From Emticicia fluvialis (GTDB taxonomy: Bacteria; Bacteroidota; Bacteroidia; Cytophagales; Spirosomataceae), in the NCBI RefSeq assembly GCF_024793945.1, contig NZ_JANUSD010000011.1, positions 1-64,000 on the forward strand: a stretch of DNA of 64,000 nucleotides, written 5' to 3'. Below are positions 35,031 through 45,082 of this stretch, piece by piece; positions within the stretch are counted from its first letter, which is position 1; each line of letters opens with the position of its first letter. Made by a program: the position numbers and the translations under genes. A model generated the notes under the pieces. It worked only from the letters and a program-made list of their open reading frames with translations. It did no database searches and was not told where the DNA came from.

Positions 35031-37463
35031 TTATTCTGCTTTCAGAGATTTTACCGGATTCATCAAAGCTGCTTTAATAGATTGAAGGCTGATTGTTACA
35101 AAGGCAATGAGCACAGCCATTCCGCCTGCCAGCACAAATATCCACCAGGCAATGTTTGTCCGGTAGGCAAAGTCCTGCAGCCAGGCGCTCATGAGATAAT
35201 AGGCAAGTGGCGAAGCCACCACTAATGCTATCAACACCAGCTTTAACAAATCTTTAGATACCAAAACTATGATACCCGGCACACTGGCCCCCAATACTTT
35301 ACGAATACCAATTTCTTTGGTTCTTTGCTGCACTATGTAGCTCACCAGCCCAAGTAAGCCCATGCAGGCTATCAGAATACCAAGGCATGAGAATATCCAG
35401 AACACCTGTTGCGATACACGCTCATTTCGGTATAGGTCGGCCAGATTAGCGTCCAGAAATGCGTAGTTAAACGGCTGTTCAGGTAAAAATTTCTTCCAGG
35501 TTTGCTCTAGTTTAGCTGTTACTTCTTTAAAGTTACTGGTGTTCACCCTTACCCCCATCAGGTTGCTCGTTCTCCCAAAGAAACGGTTATTGATAATGAA
35601 TAAAGGAGTAATTTTCTGATGCAATGATGAAAAATGGAAGTCTTTCACTACTCCCACAATGGTATAAGCCATTTCGCCACCATCCTCACGCACCATATTA
35701 TCAGGACTAAATATTTTCTGCCCTACAGGGTTCTTTAATCCCAATGCTTTTACGGCCTCCTGATTCAGAATCACTGAAAGCGAATCATTAAAATCCTTAT
35801 TAAAAAACCGGCCTTCGGCCACGCTCATATTCAGTGTTTGTAAATAACCCTCGTCAGCAACCATGGTTTTGCCAGTTACGCTCTCTTTTTCTCCACCCTT
35901 CCGGAAGGTTATACCAAAAAACTGCTCCTGGCCGGGTTCAGCGTTTGTGCCGCCTACTTTTTCAATGCCTGCAATTTTCTTTATTTGTTCTTTAAACACC
36001 TCTGTTCGCTCTGCCAAAAATCCGGCCCCACGCAGATGTATCACCAAGTCTTTAGAATAACCCAGCTCTTTATTCTGTATATATGTTAACTGACGATAAA
36101 CAACCAAAGTGCCGATTATCAGCACAATTGAGATTGAGAATTGAAAAACAACCAGACCATTACGCAACAGGTGTCCTTGTTTTTTAGATATAAATTTACC
36201 CTTAAGTACCTGAATAGGCTGGAACGACGCCAACACACCCGCAGGATATATGCCGGCCATTAAACCTACTAAAACCGATAAGAACAACATAAGTGGGATA
36301 GTCTGCCATGTATAAAAAGTATCAAGCAGCAATTGTTTGCCTGTCAGATTGTTAAAAAATGGCAAGGCCAATACCACGATCATAGAAGCCACAAAAAAAC
36401 TGGAAACGCTCAGCAAAACCGACTCAGTCAGGAACTGAAAAGCCAGCTGCGACTTGGTGGACCCCAGTGCTTTTCGGATACCCACCTCTTTTGCTCTTTC
36501 AGTAGAGCGTGCGGTAGCCAGATTCATGAAGTTGATACAAGCGATAAGTAAAACAAAAATGGCAATAACCATAAAGATATACACCAGATTACTGCTTCCA
36601 TTAGTACCCAGCTCACCTTCCAGATGCGATTCCAGGTGAATGCTTTTCAGTGGCTGCAGAAAATAAAAATAACCGTTGCCGGCTTTTACGTAGTCATGGT
36701 AAGAAACGCCGAAAGTACGTTGTATCTCACCAGAGGCATATTTCTCAACAATGGCAGGAAACTTCGCCTGTGCTTGTTGGGGCAATGTATGTGGTTTCAG
36801 CAGCAGATAAGTAGCAGCTGCAAAACTGACATGGTTGGTAGCCTCGGCGAAGCGATTGCCCTTTACAGCAGCCAGAAAATCGAACTTAAAATGGGCATTA
36901 GAAGGCACATCGGCACAAACACCCGTTACCTGCAATTTTGGCCCCTGCACCTGTTCCAGATACATGCCCATGGCATTGGCAGTGCCAAAAAAACGTTTGG
37001 CCGTGCTTTCAGTTAGCACTACCGTATTGGGCGCCATTAAAGCCTTTTCAGGATTACCCTGCAACAGTGGTAACTTAAACACTTTAAAGAAGTTAGAGTC
37101 AGCCCATAGCATATTTTTCTCTGCATATACCTCATTATTATGCCTGAAAAGCGTAGTGCCACCGGCGCCAAAAATTCTGGTAGACTCCTCTACTTCCGGT
37201 AATTCTTTCTTAACCGATTGCGCATAAGACGGCGGAATAATAGCATAGCCTGTTGCTCTGCCCGGGTATCTGCGCTCCAATGCCATTCTATAAATGCGGT
37301 CTCCGTTGGCCCAGAATTTATCAAAACTCAGCTCATCAAAGACATACATCAGAATCAGCAGACAGGCAGCCATACCAATTGACAAACCCGTGATGTTTAT
37401 CAGAGTCTGCATTTTGTTTTTCAACAAACTCCTCCTGGCAATTTTGAAATAGTTACGTATCAT
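35031..37463 (-). CDS. FtsX/MacB_PCD permease 1 (3'-most of the array)
   Basis: An 810-residue permease that sets the plan for the whole array. Helix 1 is at 21-42, the first MacB_PCD-like extracytoplasmic domain at 50-280, helices 2-5 at about 293-317, 345-370, 388-410 and 433-456, the second extracytoplasmic domain at 460-675, and helices 6-8 at 686-710, 735-760 and 773-793. Cytoplasmic motifs KEVGIRKALG (325-334) and KEIGIRKVLG (716-725) are where an ABC ATPase would dock. Domain 1 keeps LTESTAKRFFG and domain 2 GVVKDFHFSSLHQKITP. The end is ALMNPVKSLKAE. There is no ATPase domain. It is the last gene transcribed and is followed by a hairpin. Substrate is unknown. Confidence 0.93.
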   Translation of the reverse strand: MIRNYFKIARRSLLKNKMQTLINITGLSIGMAACLLILMYVFDELSFDKFWANGDRIYRMALERRYPGRATGYAIIPPSYAQSVKKELPEVEESTRIFGAGGTTLFRHNNEVYAEKNMLWADSNFFKVFKLPLLQGNPEKALMAPNTVVLTESTAKRFFGTANAMGMYLEQVQGPKLQVTGVCADVPSNAHFKFDFLAAVKGNRFAEATNHVSFAAATYLLLKPHTLPQQAQAKFPAIVEKYASGEIQRTFGVSYHDYVKAGNGYFYFLQPLKSIHLESHLEGELGTNGSSNLVYIFMVIAIFVLLIACINFMNLATARSTERAKEVGIRKALGSTKSQLAFQFLTESVLLSVSSFFVASMIVVLALPFFNNLTGKQLLLDTFYTWQTIPLMLFLSVLVGLMAGIYPAGVLASFQPIQVLKGKFISKKQGHLLRNGLVVFQFSISIVLIIGTLVVYRQLTYIQNKELGYSKDLVIHLRGAGFLAERTEVFKEQIKKIAGIEKVGGTNAEPGQEQFFGITFRKGGEKESVTGKTMVADEGYLQTLNMSVAEGRFFNKDFNDSLSVILNQEAVKALGLKNPVGQKIFSPDNMVREDGGEMAYTIVGVVKDFHFSSLHQKITPLFIINNRFFGRTSNLMGVRVNTSNFKEVTAKLEQTWKKFLPEQPFNYAFLDANLADLYRNERVSQQVFWIFSCLGILIACMGLLGLVSYIVQQRTKEIGIRKVLGASVPGIIVLVSKDLLKLVLIALVVASPLAYYLMSAWLQDFAYRTNIAWWIFVLAGGMAVLIAFVTISLQSIKAALMNPVKSLKAE

Positions 37464-37488
37464 GATGCCCTCCGATTCGTCGGACCGC

Positions 37489-37550
37489 CCCCTAAAGGGG
37501 AAATTGTTTTATGGTTATAGAAAATGTTTCCCTCAACTCCCCTTTAGGGG
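37489..37550. repeat. Inverted spacer repeat between permeases 1 and 2
   Basis: CCCCTAAAGGGG (37489-37500) and its complement CCCCTTTAGGGG (37539-37550) face each other across 38 nt in a 109-bp spacer. The left flank contains a further hairpin TCCGATTCGTCGGA (37471-37484), and the right core is preceded by CTCAA and followed by CTGGGCGGACGTCGCGCGG. The left arm ends about 25 bp before the ATG of permease 1. Confidence 0.85.
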
Positions 37551-37572
37551 CTGGGCGGACGTCGCGCGGGGC

Positions 37573-40011
37573 TTACTCTGATTTCAACGACTTCACCGGA
37601 TTCATCAAAGCAGCTTTGATGGTATGGTAACTGATGGTAATGAGTGCTATGCCTATGGCCATTATGCCCGCCAATGCAAACACCCACCATTTTATTTCTA
37701 TGTGATAAGCAAAATTCTGCAGCCAGGTGTGCATAGCCCACCATGAAACCGGAAAGGCAATCATGGCTGCTATCAGCACCAAATTCACAAAATCGCGTGT
37801 CAATATCATAACAATGCCAGCTATGCTGGCACCAAGTACCTTACGGACACCTATTTCTTTAATACGTTGTTCGGCTGCGTAAGTAGCCAGGCCAAACAGA
37901 CCCAGACAAGCTATTAAAATTGTGAGAATGGCCACAACCATAAAAATGGTTTGCTGTATTTGGTCTTGCTGATAAAACAACTCCCATTGCTTGTCTAGGA
38001 AATGATACTCAAACAGATGGTCCGGGTCTATGCTCTTCAGTACATTATCCATCTGTTTGATAGTCTCTTTTATATTTTCAGCCGAAATTCTGATACTGAA
38101 ATAATCAATATTCTGAATAGGATTTTTATGAAAACCCATCACCATTGGTGAAACCGCCTGGTGGAGAGACTGAAAATTGAAATCTTTTACAATACCTACT
38201 ACTCTGGCATAAAAAGGGTTATCAAGTTTTTCGATTGTTCCGCTATAATCAACACTTGGTATCTCAATTACCTGATTTGACGCCGTAGTTACGCCCAGTT
38301 GTCTGGCAGCTGTTTCGTTGATAATCACAGCTGTAGAATCTCCTGCACCCACATTGGTAAAGTTTCTGCCATTCAGCAATTGAATGTCATAAGTTTTCAG
38401 AAACTGGTCGTCAACTCCCAGAAAATACATATTTTTACCTTCTGTAGAGCCGATGTTTTCATTTTTTACACCTACCTGCAAAAGGTTTTTCCATTCGCCG
38501 GGCACGCGTGAGCTAAGGGCTACCTGCTTCACCTGCGACAATTTTTTGAATTCACTTTTAATGGTCTCTGCACCTTTTCTTACCTTACCGCTGTTAATAT
38601 CTACTATCAGCAATTGCTCTTTTTTAAAGCCCATGTCTTTTGTTTCAACATATTTCATTTGCTGATACACAATGGTAGTAGCCACTATCATGATGATAGA
38701 GAGTGAAAACTGAAACACCACTAGTAAGCGGCGGACAGAAATATTGCCCTTGCCAACATTAATTTTACTTTTCAGCAGCACAATAGGTTTAATACCCGAC
38801 TGTATGAGAGCGGGATACATACCAGACATGAGGCTTGCCAATACTACAATAAGCCCAACACCTATCCAGATTCTAAAATCAGTACCTAACCCAAGCGAAA
38901 GCTCTTTTTGGGTAAAAGGATTGAAATAAGGCAGTAAAATCTGAACAAAAAAAATAGAAAGACATAAAGCTATTAAAGTAACGATAAGGGCCTCGGTGAT
39001 AAACTGACTGATAAGGTTCTTTTTTGTCGCCCCTGCTGTTTTGCGCACGCCTATTTCTCTGGCCCTGTTTGCGAATCTGGCCGTTGTCAGGTTCATATAA
39101 TTTATACAGGCTATAATCAGCACAAAGGCAGCCAGAACTGCAAATATGTAAATGTGAGTGAGGTTCCCTTGACTAGTTTGTCCCTCAATATCAGCGGAGT
39201 AAAAGTGAATATCTTTCAATGGCTGTAATGAATACGTATATTTATCTTTTACTGTTTTGTCGCGTTTGGTTGCCACCAGCTGATTCAGCTTTGCCTGCAA
39301 GTTACCTGCATCAGCTTTCGGATCTAATAAGAGGTAAGTATTGAAGCTGTCAGAACTCCAATCAGAACTAACAAAATCTTTAAACCGCTGATTATTAATA
39401 CTCGACTCCGAAAAAAGCAAATTAAACGATAGATGCGAATTGACCGGAATATTTTTCAACACGGCCGTTATAGTGTAAGGAATAGTATCTCTGTCGACTT
39501 TAATGAACTTGCCAATTACGTTGGTTGAATTAAAGTATTTCTGAGCCGACTCTTCTGTTAAAACAACCGAGAACGGAGCATTTAAAGCTGTTTTAGGGTC
39601 ACCTGATAAAACCTCAAAGTCTAGCACTTGCAGAAAATCATTGCTGGCAAATATTAAATCTTCATAGAAAACATTAGTATTCTCCTGCGTGCCTATATTA
39701 CTTCTTCCTGCCCCTGTGTATCGGGCTACTTTCTTTATTTCAGGGAAATTTGATTTACTTCCTTCTGAAATTTGAAAGGCTACACTTGAAACCTTCGATT
39801 CTTTACCATCCGCAGAAGTTTTTTGGTTCACGACCCTGTAAATATGATTTGCCTGAGAGTGAAACCCGTCGAAAGTCAGCTCGTCGAAAATATAGAGCGC
39901 TATCAGTAGAAAGCTGGTTAAACCAATAGTAAGGCCGAAAATATTAATGAATGAGAAAACTTTATTTCTCAACAAATTCCGCCACGCGATTTTGAAGTAA
40001 TTGTTTATCAT
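37573..40011 (-). CDS. FtsX/MacB_PCD permease 2
   Basis: An 812-residue paralogue. The start is the ATG at 40011 (MINNYFKIAWRNLLRNK), in register with the rest of the array; a longer frame to 40095 would run into the previous gene and lacks the common N-terminus. The first cytoplasmic motif is REIGVRKTAGA, with TAG in place of the usual V/I-LG, and the second is KEIGVRKVLGA. Domain signatures are LTEESAQKYFN and VGIVKDFNFQSLHQAVSP. The C-terminus is ALMNPVKSLKSE. Among the paralogues its first extracytoplasmic domain is one of the more Ser/Asn-rich (KSNFPEIKKVARYTGAG). Confidence 0.93.
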   Translation of the reverse strand: MINNYFKIAWRNLLRNKVFSFINIFGLTIGLTSFLLIALYIFDELTFDGFHSQANHIYRVVNQKTSADGKESKVSSVAFQISEGSKSNFPEIKKVARYTGAGRSNIGTQENTNVFYEDLIFASNDFLQVLDFEVLSGDPKTALNAPFSVVLTEESAQKYFNSTNVIGKFIKVDRDTIPYTITAVLKNIPVNSHLSFNLLFSESSINNQRFKDFVSSDWSSDSFNTYLLLDPKADAGNLQAKLNQLVATKRDKTVKDKYTYSLQPLKDIHFYSADIEGQTSQGNLTHIYIFAVLAAFVLIIACINYMNLTTARFANRAREIGVRKTAGATKKNLISQFITEALIVTLIALCLSIFFVQILLPYFNPFTQKELSLGLGTDFRIWIGVGLIVVLASLMSGMYPALIQSGIKPIVLLKSKINVGKGNISVRRLLVVFQFSLSIIMIVATTIVYQQMKYVETKDMGFKKEQLLIVDINSGKVRKGAETIKSEFKKLSQVKQVALSSRVPGEWKNLLQVGVKNENIGSTEGKNMYFLGVDDQFLKTYDIQLLNGRNFTNVGAGDSTAVIINETAARQLGVTTASNQVIEIPSVDYSGTIEKLDNPFYARVVGIVKDFNFQSLHQAVSPMVMGFHKNPIQNIDYFSIRISAENIKETIKQMDNVLKSIDPDHLFEYHFLDKQWELFYQQDQIQQTIFMVVAILTILIACLGLFGLATYAAEQRIKEIGVRKVLGASIAGIVMILTRDFVNLVLIAAMIAFPVSWWAMHTWLQNFAYHIEIKWWVFALAGIMAIGIALITISYHTIKAALMNPVKSLKSE

Positions 40012-40087
40012 AATATTTGGGCTTATGGCAAAGGGGTAAGAGCATAGGGAAGAAAACCAATGCCCCATGCCCTTTTCCCTCTGTAAT
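40012..40087. other. Spacer between permeases 2 and 3, without the core repeat
   Basis: The 76-bp spacer lacks CCCCTAAAGGGG. It has a loose purine/pyrimidine inverted pattern (GCAAAGGGG near 40028 against CCCCATGCCC near 40063) that may be a decayed or unrelated hairpin. Confidence 0.4.
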
Positions 40088-42511
40088 TTATTCACTTTTC
40101 AACGACTTCACCGGATTCATCAAAGCTGCTTTGATAGCCTGATAACTCACCGTTAGCATTGCAACCGCCAATGTTACCAAACCTGCCAATACAAAAAACC
40201 ACCATTCCAGATTAATGCGATAAGTGAAGTCCTGCAACCAGCTGTTCATTAATAAATAAGCTATCGGGCTTGCAATTAACAAGGCCAGCACAATGAGCCT
40301 GATAAAGTCTATGGTAAGTAGCGAAACTATACCCAAAACCGATGCCCCCAATACTTTTCTGATACCCACTTCTTTGGTTCTTTGCTCGGCCATGTAGGTT
40401 ACCAGCCCAAACAAACCCAGGCAGGCAATAACAATAGTAATTATAGCAAAAGTAACTGCCACTTTGCCCACCCGCTGTTCGGCACGATACATTTCATCAA
40501 ATCGTTCATCAAGAAAGCTATAATTAAATGGCATTTCAGGCGCAATGGCTTTCCATTTGTCTTTTATCTGGCTAATTAAACCTGGCATATCTGAGGTTTT
40601 TACTTTAAAGGCCATCGCCCAGCTACTCACACCCAAACGCATACATAAAGGGCCCACATTCTGCCGCATGGATTCGAAATGGAAATTCTTCACCACGCCA
40701 ACTATATGATAAAAACTTCTCTCATCTTCTATAGAGTACACTCTTTTACCGATGGGGTCATCAAAACCCAACACTTTTGCGGCGGTTTCATTGATGATAA
40801 TCCCGCTTGAATCAGTGCCAAACTGTTTAGAGAAATTCCGGCCTTTTAGCAACTCCATTCCTAAAGTAGGCACATAATCGTAATCTACATTCCACATCTG
40901 CATCTGAAAACCGTCATTTGAACTGATGGTTGATTCTTTGGAGAAACTATGGTCGGTACGTGATGAGTTGGCAACAGGCAAGAAACCTGCCGACGCACCG
41001 CTTTGCACGCCCGAGAGTTTAAGTATTTCTTTTTTAAACGCCTCTTTGTTTTCGCGCAAGGCACCTGTTCCGTTAATAACCAGTACCTGGTCTTTATTAA
41101 AACCCAGGTTTTTTGTTTGAATAAAATTTAACTGGCGGTAAACCACAATAGTACCTATTACCAGTAGAATTGAAGTAAAAAACTGAAAGGTAACCAGCAC
41201 ATTTCGAAAACTACTGCGTTGCACACCTGTGTTTAATTTGCTTTTAAGCACTACAATAGGCCTGAAAGACGACAGGAAAAATGCAGGGTAATAGCCTGCC
41301 AGCATACCCACAACCAATGGTAAAAGCAGCAGTACAGGAAGTGTTTTAGGCGCAATCAGGTCTCTGTAGGTGAATGCCTTGGCAGCAATATCATTAAAAT
41401 AAGGCATTACAAGCCAGGTTATTAATAATGCAACACCAAAAGCAAGGTAACTCATAAAGGCAGATTCGGCCATAAACTGGCTCATTAAAGTACCTTTGGG
41501 TGTGCCCAGTACTTTGCGTATGCCAACTTCCTTGGCTCTGTTGGCAGAACGCGCAGTAGACAGGTTCATGAAATTGATACACGCCAGCAGCAATACAAAC
41601 AAAGCCACTGCCGAAAAGATGTACACATACTGTATGCTACCGTTTACCCCAAGTTCGGGTGCGCGGTCTGATTTCAGGTGTATGTCAGTCATTGGCATCA
41701 GGTGATACTCTAATTTATTGCCTGCCCTCCTGAACTCCTCAAGACTATTGATATTCATTAACTGTTTTGCCTGTGGCATCACATACTTAATAATCATACC
41801 TTCAAGTTTGTTTTCAAAGGCATGGTAATCAGTACCTTTTTTCAATACCACATAGGTATGAAAATTATTACTCAGAAAATTGCCAAACTGATATTCCAGG
41901 TTATCCATTGAGAGCAGAATATCAAAGTGGAAGTGAGAACTCGCCGGCATGTCTTTCATTACTGCTGTAATGTTGTAGCGTGTTTTTTCTTCAAGGCCTA
42001 CTTCAAGGGTTTTACCTAGCACATCTGTTGTGCCAAAATACTTTTTAGCAGTGGTTTCACTTACAACGGCAGTGTTGGGCTGGTCTAAAGCTAATTTCGG
42101 GTTACCGGCTAAAACCGGAAAGGTAAACACATCAAAAATGGTAGAATCGGCGTAAGTAATATCGGCTTCTCTGATATACTCGCTACCTTTGCGGATAAAC
42201 TTAGGACCCTCATTGGCATATAATCTAGCATATTGCTCTACCTCGGGGTAGTCTTTCTTCATATACTCGCCAACGGGGTCTGCGCTGGTAGCCAGTTTTA
42301 AATCAGTCCCGCCGAATCTGACATCCACGTCCAGACGATAAATACGGTCTGCCTTTTCATGAAAATCATCAAAGCTCAGCTCGTCAATCACATAAAGACC
42401 AATAAGAATAAAACTGCTGAACCCAATGGCCAGCCCAAATATATTAATAAATGAGAAGGTCTTATTTTTTAGCAAGTTCCTCCACGCAATTTTTAAATAG
42501 TTACTCAGCAT
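40088..42511 (-). CDS. FtsX/MacB_PCD permease 3
   Basis: An 807-residue paralogue starting at the ATG at 42511 (MLSNYLKIAWRNLLKNK); an upstream in-frame start at 42601 would lie in the spacer repeat and lacks the shared N-terminus. Cytoplasmic motifs are KEVGIRKVLGT and KEVGIRKVLGA, the latter identical over most of its length to that of permease 5. Domain signatures are VSETTAKKYFG and VGVVKNFHFESMRQNVGP. The C-terminus is ALMNPVKSLKSE. Five to six residues in the first helix (FSSFILIGLYVIDELSFDDF) match permeases 2 and 11 closely. Confidence 0.93.
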   Translation of the reverse strand: MLSNYLKIAWRNLLKNKTFSFINIFGLAIGFSSFILIGLYVIDELSFDDFHEKADRIYRLDVDVRFGGTDLKLATSADPVGEYMKKDYPEVEQYARLYANEGPKFIRKGSEYIREADITYADSTIFDVFTFPVLAGNPKLALDQPNTAVVSETTAKKYFGTTDVLGKTLEVGLEEKTRYNITAVMKDMPASSHFHFDILLSMDNLEYQFGNFLSNNFHTYVVLKKGTDYHAFENKLEGMIIKYVMPQAKQLMNINSLEEFRRAGNKLEYHLMPMTDIHLKSDRAPELGVNGSIQYVYIFSAVALFVLLLACINFMNLSTARSANRAKEVGIRKVLGTPKGTLMSQFMAESAFMSYLAFGVALLITWLVMPYFNDIAAKAFTYRDLIAPKTLPVLLLLPLVVGMLAGYYPAFFLSSFRPIVVLKSKLNTGVQRSSFRNVLVTFQFFTSILLVIGTIVVYRQLNFIQTKNLGFNKDQVLVINGTGALRENKEAFKKEILKLSGVQSGASAGFLPVANSSRTDHSFSKESTISSNDGFQMQMWNVDYDYVPTLGMELLKGRNFSKQFGTDSSGIIINETAAKVLGFDDPIGKRVYSIEDERSFYHIVGVVKNFHFESMRQNVGPLCMRLGVSSWAMAFKVKTSDMPGLISQIKDKWKAIAPEMPFNYSFLDERFDEMYRAEQRVGKVAVTFAIITIVIACLGLFGLVTYMAEQRTKEVGIRKVLGASVLGIVSLLTIDFIRLIVLALLIASPIAYLLMNSWLQDFTYRINLEWWFFVLAGLVTLAVAMLTVSYQAIKAALMNPVKSLKSE

Positions 42512-42530
42512 AACACACCTCCGACAGGTA

Positions 42531-42600
42531 GGCTCGCCCTTAAAAGGGGACCTCATTTTATGGTTGTAGATATATTTCTTTCCGCTCCCGTTCAGGGGCA
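42531..42600. repeat. Degenerate spacer repeat between permeases 3 and 4
   Basis: CGCCCTTAAAAGGGGA (42536-42550) stands where the left arm would be, and GCTCCCGTTCAGGGGC (42584-42598) where the right arm would be. The outer sequence CCTCCGACAGG recalls the flanks seen between permeases 1/2 and 10/11. Both arms are partly decayed. Confidence 0.6.
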
Positions 42601-42607
42601 AAGGTTG

Positions 42608-44998
42608 TTACTCAGTTTTCAAACTCTTTACCGGATTGGCCAGCGCAGCCTTAATGGCCTGATAACTTACTGTGAGCAGGGTAACCAGTATGGCAACAAA
42701 TAATACCATTAAGAATACCCCCACGCCGATATCTATTTTATAAGTATAATCACTGAGCCATTCAGACATACCGTACCAGGCGATAGGCGAGGCAATAACG
42801 CAGGATATAATAATGAGTTTCACGAAGTCTTTTGATAAAAGCCCCCACAGATTAGCCACACTTGCGCCTAAAACCTTACGAACCCCAATTTCTTTTTTGC
42901 GTTGCTCGGCCATGAAAGACGCTAGACCAAATAAGCCCAGACAAGAAATAAATATGGCAAGCACAGATATAATAGCAGCCAGATTACCAATCAGTTCTTC
43001 ATAATTAAACTTAGATGCATATTCAAGGTCAGCAAACTTGTAGTCGAACGGGAAACCCGGATTATACTTATCAAATATCGGTTGAATCTGTTTGATAGCC
43101 TGCGCACTTGAAACAGTAGGGTTTAACCTGATATTGATGTAACTCACCCAGTCTTTCTCAAACACAATAGTTAAAGGCGATATATTTCTGAAAGGAGACT
43201 CCATCATTACATTGGCAACCACACCCACTACGCGTCTTTCGCGTCCATTCCATTTCAAGATTTCTCCAACAGGATTCTTAAGCCCCATGCGTTTTACGGC
43301 GGCTTCATTGAGTAATACGCCAACAGAATCAGTTGAATATTCTCTTGAAAAATCCCGACCCTCTTTTAACTTAACCCCTATGGTTTTTACGTAATTAAAA
43401 CTGGTGGCAATTGTACTGAAAATAGCCGATTTGTCTTCTGGTGTAGAGCCTTTCCACTCCCACCCGTTATTGTTACTATATATTTGTGTTGGCGGTGAAT
43501 TCGATTTACAAATAGATAAGACAGCACCGGTGGCCAGCAATTCATTGTTCAGTGCATCATAATTTCTTAACAGGTCGCTTGAACTTTCAACAGAAATCAA
43601 TCCTTTGCTGTTAAAGCCGATAGGCCTGTTTTTAGCATATTGTATCTGCTGGTAAATAATTACCGTACCAATCATAAGCACAATAGAAAAAGTAAACTGC
43701 AAAACAACCAGGATTTTTCGAGGCAGGGAAGCGTTTTTACCTACATGAATACCCCCTTTAAGTATCTTTACAGGATTGAACGACGATAGGTAAAGCGCAG
43801 GGTAGCTACCCGCCAGCAAACCGGTAATAAGTGTAAAAGCAAGCATGATTGCCCAGAAAACCGGATTAGCAAGCTCCATTGACATTTGTTTTTCGGTCAT
43901 TCTATTGAAATAAGGCAATGACAGCCCTACCAAAACAATAGCCAGTACAAGAGAAATAAAAGCAATGAGAATGGATTCGCTCAGAAACTGACCTATTAAC
44001 TGATTTCGTGCTGAACCTACAGCCTTACGGACACCAACTTCTTTGGCGCGTTTTTCAGAACGGGCGGTGCTCAGGTTCATGAAGTTGATACAGGCAATAA
44101 CCAGAACAAAAATGCCAAAAATACCAAACAGGTTTACGTAACGAATAAACCCGCCGGTGTTTTTACCCTCGGTAAAATCAGAATACAAACGCCATTTGGC
44201 CATTGGGTGTACAAATACCTCTGGTTTGATGCTCTTCTGCATCAGCTGGTCTTCTTTAAAATGGTCAAGCACTACGTTTTTTATTCTGGCATTGGTTTTT
44301 TCGGGGTCTACACCATCTTTCAGCTGAACAAATGTTTGCCAAGAATTATTGCCCCAGTTAGTTTTATGAAATTTGGCCACCCAGTCATAAATTTTCTCCT
44401 GCAAATCAAAAGGTATCAGGTAGTCATATTGCAATGATGCATTTTTGGGCTGTTTTTTTACAACGGCCGTTACCTTCAAATCCATGGTATTATCTACTTT
44501 CACTATCTTTCCTACGGGGTCCTGCTTGCCAAAAAGGGCTTCTGCTGTTTCTTCTGTCAATACGATTGAGTATGGTTCTTTCAGCGGTTGCTTATCGCCG
44601 TCGATAACCTGAATACTAAACATTTCCATGGCATCTGGCCCAATAAAGTGGCCGAATTTCAGAAACTTCTGGTTGCCCACCAGCAAAGACCGCGTACTGC
44701 CCCAGTCGCACATGGCCACACCTTTAAAATCCGGGTATTTTGATTTCAGTTCCTCTCCCATCGGAAACGGCAAAGCATCCTGAGTTCCTCTGCGGCCATC
44801 AAACGTCTGGTGCATTTTTACCTGATAGAGCGTGGCATAATTGGCATGGTGCTTATTGGCCGACATCTCGTCGTTTATCCAAAGCCCAATCAATATGGCA
44901 ACCGCCATACCAACGGCCAGGCCAAAAACATTAATAAAAGAGTACACCTTACTTTTTACAAGGTTTCTCCAGGCGATTTTCAAGTAATTGCGTATCAT
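42608..44998 (-). CDS. FtsX/MacB_PCD permease 4
   Basis: A 796-residue paralogue (MIRNYLKIAWRNLVKSKVYSF). The first helix reads GMAVAILIGLWINDEMS, and its first extracytoplasmic domain is unusually basic and aromatic (KMHQTFDGRRGTQDALPFPMG). Motifs are KEVGVRKAVGS and KEIGVRKVLGA; the domain signatures are LTEETAEALFG and VGVVANVMMESPFRNISP, where the normally conserved KDFHF block is lost. The end is ALANPVKSLKTE instead of ALMNPVKSL. These changes suggest a diverged extracytoplasmic partner. Confidence 0.93.
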   Translation of the reverse strand: MIRNYLKIAWRNLVKSKVYSFINVFGLAVGMAVAILIGLWINDEMSANKHHANYATLYQVKMHQTFDGRRGTQDALPFPMGEELKSKYPDFKGVAMCDWGSTRSLLVGNQKFLKFGHFIGPDAMEMFSIQVIDGDKQPLKEPYSIVLTEETAEALFGKQDPVGKIVKVDNTMDLKVTAVVKKQPKNASLQYDYLIPFDLQEKIYDWVAKFHKTNWGNNSWQTFVQLKDGVDPEKTNARIKNVVLDHFKEDQLMQKSIKPEVFVHPMAKWRLYSDFTEGKNTGGFIRYVNLFGIFGIFVLVIACINFMNLSTARSEKRAKEVGVRKAVGSARNQLIGQFLSESILIAFISLVLAIVLVGLSLPYFNRMTEKQMSMELANPVFWAIMLAFTLITGLLAGSYPALYLSSFNPVKILKGGIHVGKNASLPRKILVVLQFTFSIVLMIGTVIIYQQIQYAKNRPIGFNSKGLISVESSSDLLRNYDALNNELLATGAVLSICKSNSPPTQIYSNNNGWEWKGSTPEDKSAIFSTIATSFNYVKTIGVKLKEGRDFSREYSTDSVGVLLNEAAVKRMGLKNPVGEILKWNGRERRVVGVVANVMMESPFRNISPLTIVFEKDWVSYINIRLNPTVSSAQAIKQIQPIFDKYNPGFPFDYKFADLEYASKFNYEELIGNLAAIISVLAIFISCLGLFGLASFMAEQRKKEIGVRKVLGASVANLWGLLSKDFVKLIIISCVIASPIAWYGMSEWLSDYTYKIDIGVGVFLMVLFVAILVTLLTVSYQAIKAALANPVKSLKTE

Positions 44999-45009
44999 AT
45001 TGACTTTAG

Positions 45010-45068
45010 CCCCTAAAGGGGGATTTTTTTATTTATATAATATACTTTACTCAACTCCCCATTTGGGG
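45010..45068. repeat. Inverted spacer repeat between permeases 4 and 5
   Basis: CCCCTAAAGGGG (45010-45021) is followed by a T-run, and a variant right core CCCCATTTGGGG (45057-45068) sits within ACTCAACTCCCC, which is shared with other spacers. Confidence 0.8.
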
Positions 45069-45082
45069 TTGGTGGTGTTTTT

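Noticed and set aside
36624..37227. Long open frames antisense to the permeases (here and in other paralogues)
   Set aside because: They recur at equivalent positions opposite conserved permease segments and have no independent domain features; they are shadows of the real genes.
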